Below, piece by piece: positions 4,374-7,296 of a DNA stretch of 7,296 nt. Each line of letters opens with the position of its first letter. The first letter of the stretch is position 1. A program made the position numbers and the translations under genes. Where the stretch lies: the NCBI GenBank assembly GCA_016195295.1, contig JACPZV010000488.1, positions 1-7,296 on the forward strand. Reading direction: 5' to 3'. Origin of the DNA: Acidobacteriota bacterium. Its GTDB lineage: Bacteria > Acidobacteriota > Vicinamibacteria > Vicinamibacterales > CAVVIG01. The notes under the pieces are model-generated. The model was not told where the DNA came from. It made no database searches and saw only the letters and a list, made by a program, of their open reading frames with translations.

Positions 4374-5366
4374 ATGAGAGCGATGGTGCTCACCCGCGCG
4401 GGTGCGGGGCGCCTGGAGGCCTGCGAGCGCGAGCCGCCGATTGCGCGGCGGGGCGAAGTGGTCGTTCGCGTCCGCGCCTGCGGTGTCTGTCGGACGGACC
4501 TGCACCTCGTCCACGGCGAGCTGTCGGATCCGAAGATCCCCGTCATCCCTGGACACGAAATCGTTGGCGTTGTCGATCGGTTGGGCGATGGCGTGTCCGG
4601 CCTCTCGGTCGGCGATCGCGTCGGCATTCCGTGGTTGGGGTATTCGTGCGGCGACTGTGCGTACTGTCGAAGCGGACGAGAAAATCTGTGTCGCCTGGCG
4701 CGCTTCACGGGCTACACGATCGACGGCGGCTACGCCGACTGCACCGTGGCCGACGCTCGTTATGTCTTCCGCATGCCCGAGGACTACGACGATGGGCACG
4801 CGGCGCCGCTGCTGTGCGCGGGCTTGATTGGATATCGCGCGTACCGCATGGCGGGAGACGGGTCGCGCCTCGGCCTCTATGGATTTGGCGCCGCCGCGCA
4901 CCTCATCACGCAGGTCGCGGTCCACGAAGGCCGCGAGGTCTACGCGTTCACGTCACCGGGCGACACGGCCGCGCAGCGGTTCGCGCGCGATCTCGGCTGT
5001 GTGTGGGCCGCGGCGTCCACGGAACCGCCGCCCGAGCCGCTCGACGTCGCGATCATCTTCGCGCCGGCCGGTTCGCTGGTGCCAGCGGCGCTCGAACATC
5101 TGGCGCCTGGCGGGGTGGTCGTGTGCGCGGGGATCCACATGAGCGACATCCCGTCGTTTCCGTATCGTGATCTGTGGGAAGAGCGCGTCGTGCGATCGGT
5201 AGCGAATCTCACTCGTCGGGATGCGCGCGAGTTTCTCGCCGTCGCGCCGAAGGTTCCGATCCGGACGCGCGTGCAGACCTACGATCTCGCTGACGCGAAC
5301 CGCGCGCTCGCCGACTTGCGTGAAGGGCGCGTCAACGGAGCCGCCGTGCTGACTGTGAGCGCGTAG
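4374..5366 (+). CDS. Zinc-dependent alcohol dehydrogenase family protein (MDR superfamily)
   Basis: The 330-residue protein is a complete medium-chain dehydrogenase/reductase. Catalytic zinc ligands are visible as C39 in CGVCRTDLH, H61-E62 in PGHE, and C148 in PLLCAGLIGYRA. The structural zinc loop is C92-x2-C95-x2-C98-x7-C106. The nucleotide-binding fold starts at LGLYGFGAAAHL (166-177), a slightly altered GxGxxG in which the third glycine is Ala. VYAFTSPGDTA follows, whose S/T after the second strand suggests NADP rather than NAD (inference). Length and the short 'GYTIDGGYADCTVADARYVF' segment match the compact bacterial subfamily often annotated as zinc-binding alcohol dehydrogenase family. 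Likely role: reversible oxidation of a primary alcohol or reduction of an aldehyde in the cytoplasm. ATG 4374 is used; ATG 4383 is an alternative that removes three residues. It is divergent from the WYL regulator, which may control it. Confidence 0.93.
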   Translation: MRAMVLTRAGAGRLEACEREPPIARRGEVVVRVRACGVCRTDLHLVHGELSDPKIPVIPGHEIVGVVDRLGDGVSGLSVGDRVGIPWLGYSCGDCAYCRSGRENLCRLARFTGYTIDGGYADCTVADARYVFRMPEDYDDGHAAPLLCAGLIGYRAYRMAGDGSRLGLYGFGAAAHLITQVAVHEGREVYAFTSPGDTAAQRFARDLGCVWAAASTEPPPEPLDVAIIFAPAGSLVPAALEHLAPGGVVVCAGIHMSDIPSFPYRDLWEERVVRSVANLTRRDAREFLAVAPKVPIRTRVQTYDLADANRALADLREGRVNGAAVLTVSA

Positions 5367-5447
5367 AATGCGTTGCAGAACGAGCCGCTCTCGGGTCCTG
5401 ACCGCGAATAGCCCACTCGGGGGCTCGGCGAAGAGCATTGGTCACGG

Positions 5448-5939
5448 GTGACGCCTCAAGAACAATCCGTCCACGCGTGGCTCGGCGAGCTCGGCATCGC
5501 GTTCGAGCGTTTCGAGCATCCGCCGGTGGCGACGGTCGAGGAAGCCGAGCAGCACTGGGCCGGCATCGACTCGACCCATTGCAAGAATCTGTTTCTTCGC
5601 AACCAGAAAGGGAATCGGCACTACCTCGTCATCCTCGTGCACTCGAAGAAAGCCGATCTCCGGGCCGTGGCCGATCAAATTGGCGACGGCAAGCTGAGCT
5701 TCGCGTCGCCCGAGCGGCTGATGACCCATCTCGGTCTGACCCCGGGGTCGGTGTCGCCGTTTGGACTCATCAACGATCGCGATCACGCGGTCCGCGTCGT
5801 GCTCGATCGCGACCTCAGAGCGGCCACGTGGCTGTCGTTTCATCCCAACATCAACACCGTGACGCTGACGATCGCGTCGGCCGACTTCGCGCGGTTCCTC
5901 GAGTCCTGCGGCAACACGGTGCAGTACGTGAGCGTGTAG
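5448..5939 (+). CDS. YbaK/ProX-family aminoacyl-tRNA deacylase (prolyl-tRNA editing domain protein)
   Basis: The 163-residue protein matches the free-standing editing domain related to the INS domain of prolyl-tRNA synthetase. These enzymes hydrolyse mischarged tRNA, for ProX-type members Ala-tRNA(Pro), guarding translation fidelity. Visible family marks are an N-terminal helix with the FERFEHPPVATVEEAEQH start (19-36), the catalytic-site lysine K46 in THCKNLFLRN, YLVILVHSKKADL (59-71), the loop GLTPGSVSPFGLIND (96-110), and FHPNINTVTLTI (131-142) near the end. Of the bacterial branches it looks most like ProX/PrdX rather than YbaK, because of the CKNLFL and GSVSPFGL forms. The start is GTG at 5448; no better upstream in-frame start is apparent. 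Ribosome binding is weak (GAAGAG about 12 bases upstream). It is separated from the ADH by 81 bp and from the BNR gene by 137 bp, so the operon relation is unclear. Confidence 0.92.
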   Translation: MTPQEQSVHAWLGELGIAFERFEHPPVATVEEAEQHWAGIDSTHCKNLFLRNQKGNRHYLVILVHSKKADLRAVADQIGDGKLSFASPERLMTHLGLTPGSVSPFGLINDRDHAVRVVLDRDLRAATWLSFHPNINTVTLTIASADFARFLESCGNTVQYVSV

Positions 5940-5943
5940 CGGT

Positions 5944-5977
5944 GTGCCGGAAGGCACTGGATTTGCCACAATTTTTT
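5944..5977 (+). terminator. Weak hairpin after the tRNA-deacylase gene
   Basis: GTGCC (5944-5948), GGAA tetraloop and GGCAC (5953-5957) form a 5-bp stem closed by a GNRA loop, four bases after the TAG stop. Six T residues follow only at 5972-5977, 14 bases beyond the stem, so this is not a canonical intrinsic terminator. It may be a 3' stabilising hairpin. Confidence 0.25.
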
Positions 5978-6063
5978 CAGTGGCCAGGTCGATTTTGAAT
6001 CAACTCGATCGACAATACAGTGGAGCCGCCGAACGAACTGCCTCGACGATTGGGGCCAACCTC

Positions 6064-6073
6064 AGGAAGGTGA
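6064..6073 (+). promoter_or_regulatory. Ribosome binding site of the BNR-repeat gene
   Basis: AGGAAGGTGA ends three bases before the ATG at 6077, with the AAGGTG core about six bases from the ATG. It supports this start over other ATG/GTG codons nearby. The rest of the 137-bp gap holds no clear promoter that I can place with confidence. Confidence 0.7.
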
Positions 6074-6076
6074 CGG

Positions 6077-7192
6077 ATGAGCGGAGTACGGGTACTGGTG
6101 GGCACGCGGAAGGGCGCCTTTGTCTTGACGTCGGACGGAAAGCGCGAGCGGTGGGACGTCGGCGGTCCCCACTTCGGGGGCTGGGAAATTTACCACCTCA
6201 AGGCGTCTCCGGCGGATCCGAATCGACTGTATGCGTCGCAGACCAGCGGCTGGTTCGGGCAGGTGATTCAGCGGTCGAACGACGGCGGCACGACGTGGGA
6301 GACCGTCGGCAATAAGTTCATTTACGACGGCGTCCCCGGCACGCACCAGTGGTACGACGGCACGCCGCATCCCTGGGAGTTCAAGCGCGTCTGGCATCTC
6401 GAACCGTCGCTGTCCGATCCGGACACGGTGTACGCGGGGGTTGAGGACGCCGCCATATTTCGCACGACCGACGGCGGGCAGACGTGGCACGAGCTCCCGG
6501 GACTGCGCGGCCACGGATCCGGGAAGTTCTGGCAGCCGGGCGCCGGTGGATTGGGCCTGCACACAATTCTGATCGATCCCACAAATCCCGATCGGATCTT
6601 CATCGCCATCTCGGCCGCGGGCACATTTCGCACAGACGATGGCGGCGAGACGTGGCGGCCGATCAACCGCGGGCTGACGTCCGCGCAGATCCCCAACCCG
6701 ACGGCCGAAGTCGGCCACTGCGTTCACCGGATCGCGCTGCACCGGTCGCGTCCTGACGTGCTCTTCATGCAGAAGCACTGGGACGTGATGCGCAGCGACA
6801 ATGGCGGCGAGCAGTGGCGCGAGGTCAGCGGGAATCTGCCGACCGACTTCGGGTTCGTGATCGACGTGCACGCGCACGAGCCGGAAACGATCTACGTCGT
6901 CCCGATCAAGAGCGACTCGGAGCACTATCCGCCCGAGGGCAAGCTGCGCGTGTATCGCAGCCGGACGGGCGGGAACGAGTGGGAGCCGCTGACGAAGGGT
7001 CTGCCGCAGCGCGACTGCTACGTCAACGTGCTGCGCGACGCGATGGCCGTCGATTCGATGGACAGGTGCGGCATCTACTTCGGGACGACGGGCGGTCAGG
7101 TGTACGCGTCGGCGGATGGCGGCGATTCGTGGAACGCCATCGTGCGCGATCTGCCGGGCGTCCTCTCGGTTGAAGTGCAGACACTGAAATGA
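6077..7192 (+). CDS. BNR/Asp-box beta-propeller protein (sialidase/VPS10-like repeat family)
   Basis: The 371-residue protein carries six Asp-box motifs of the S/T-x-D/N/T-G-G-x-x-W type at about residues 67-74, 130-137, 186-193, 240-247, 295-302 and 345-352. Examples are SNDGGTTW, TDDGGETW and SADGGDSW. Each follows a strand such as YAGVEDAAIFRT or IFIAISAAGTFRT, the pattern of a six- or seven-bladed beta-propeller. The family is often labelled glycosyl hydrolase or exo-alpha-sialidase, but I do not see the arginine triad and FRIP motif of sialidases, so enzymatic activity is unproven. There is no signal peptide (MSGVRVLVGTRKGAFVLTSD), so it should be cytoplasmic, unlike most sialidases. His/Trp-rich loops (THQWYDGTPHPWEFKRVWH, 89-107) could form a binding site. 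The stop overlaps the next gene's start as ATGA, implying translational coupling to the MoaD/ThiS-like protein. Confidence 0.9.
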   Translation: MSGVRVLVGTRKGAFVLTSDGKRERWDVGGPHFGGWEIYHLKASPADPNRLYASQTSGWFGQVIQRSNDGGTTWETVGNKFIYDGVPGTHQWYDGTPHPWEFKRVWHLEPSLSDPDTVYAGVEDAAIFRTTDGGQTWHELPGLRGHGSGKFWQPGAGGLGLHTILIDPTNPDRIFIAISAAGTFRTDDGGETWRPINRGLTSAQIPNPTAEVGHCVHRIALHRSRPDVLFMQKHWDVMRSDNGGEQWREVSGNLPTDFGFVIDVHAHEPETIYVVPIKSDSEHYPPEGKLRVYRSRTGGNEWEPLTKGLPQRDCYVNVLRDAMAVDSMDRCGIYFGTTGGQVYASADGGDSWNAIVRDLPGVLSVEVQTLK

Positions 7193-7296
7193 TTCGAGTG
7201 GTGTTGCCGCATCATCTGCGGACGCTGGCGCGCGTCGACAGCGAGGTCATGCTCGAGATCGAAGGGCAGGCCACGCAGCGCGCGGTCCTCGACGCG
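7189..7296 (+). CDS. MoaD/ThiS-like ubiquitin-fold small protein, N-terminal part (cut by window edge)
   Basis: Thirty-six codons are present before the right edge, still open. The sequence begins MIRVVLPHHLRTLARVDSEV and continues with LEIEG then QRAVLDA. This is the beta-hairpin-then-helix start of MoaD/ThiS sulfur-carrier-like proteins: strand 1 IRVVLP, a loop, strand 2 VMLEIEG, and helix 1 starting T-x-R-A-V-LDA. I recall small MoaD/ThiS family proteins beside cytoplasmic BNR-repeat proteins in several bacterial phyla, which supports the call. Whether it ends in the Gly-Gly needed for sulfur transfer or conjugation cannot be seen. Its ATG overlaps the BNR stop by ATGA, so it is very probably co-translated with it. 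Confidence 0.65.
   Translation, partial: MIRVVLPHHLRTLARVDSEVMLEIEGQATQRAVLDA

Noticed and set aside
5367..5447. Extra small gene or terminator between ADH and the tRNA deacylase
   Set aside because: No coding pattern with a ribosome binding site is seen, and only a weak AGCCC/GGGCT hairpin (5410-5425) without a T-tract.
5944..6315. Plus-strand open frame of 123 codons overlapping the BNR start
   Set aside because: It has no good start signal and is out of frame with the well-supported BNR gene; its codons after 6077 are a shadow.

Overview
This GC-rich window looks like chromosomal DNA from a soil-type, Gram-negative-like bacterium. The gene mix, the codon bias and above all the kinds of short intergenic repeats resemble Acidobacteriota (Vicinamibacteria-like). 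That assignment is inference from pattern memory, not a search. I see no tRNA or rRNA gene, insertion sequence, CRISPR array or phage gene.

The left 4.27 kb is a one-directional minus-strand cluster. In transcription order it encodes a WYL-domain regulator (4268-3267), an exported metal-dependent amidohydrolase of the imidazolonepropionase/prolidase-like group (3231-1942), a small secreted NTF2-like protein (1877-1416), a Cof-type HAD phosphatase (1368-520) and the N-terminal part of a secreted metallo-beta-lactamase-fold hydrolase that runs off the left edge (442-1). The gaps are 35, 64, 47 and 77 bp, so co-transcription is possible but unproven. The right 3 kb is on the plus strand: a zinc alcohol dehydrogenase (4374-5366), a YbaK/ProX-type aminoacyl-tRNA deacylase (5448-5939), a six-Asp-box BNR beta-propeller protein (6077-7192) and, overlapping it by ATGA, the start of a likely MoaD/ThiS-like ubiquitin-fold protein (7189 to the right edge). 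WYL and ADH are divergent across a 105-bp gap.

The genes themselves are mostly familiar families. The unusual feature is that every gap of the minus-strand cluster, and the divergent gap, carries short repeats of several families: AAACTGAAAAGT-like inverted repeats, a 9-bp GGGGCAGGT array present twice in opposite orientations, a 7-bp CAGCCCT array, a CACGAAAACACGAA inverted repeat and a GAGGATGTGAAGA palindrome. Three arrays fit the G-quadruplex pattern. The repeats also run into genes: they encode the C-terminus of the HAD protein, the C-terminus of the amidohydrolase, and the start codon and N-terminal part of the amidohydrolase signal peptide, placing that start codon in the loop of a predicted 15-bp stem. 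The three gaps or junctions among the plus-strand genes lack such repeats.

Translation signals are also uneven. Only the metallo-beta-lactamase-like gene and the BNR gene have clear Shine-Dalgarno sequences. The divergent WYL and ADH genes have -10-like hexamers 6 and 8 nt before their start codons, suggesting leaderless mRNAs. No completely new enzymatic system is visible. The best candidates for something undescribed are the repeat-driven remodelling of gene ends, the G-quadruplex in place of a ribosome binding site, and the BNR-propeller/ubiquitin-like gene pair.
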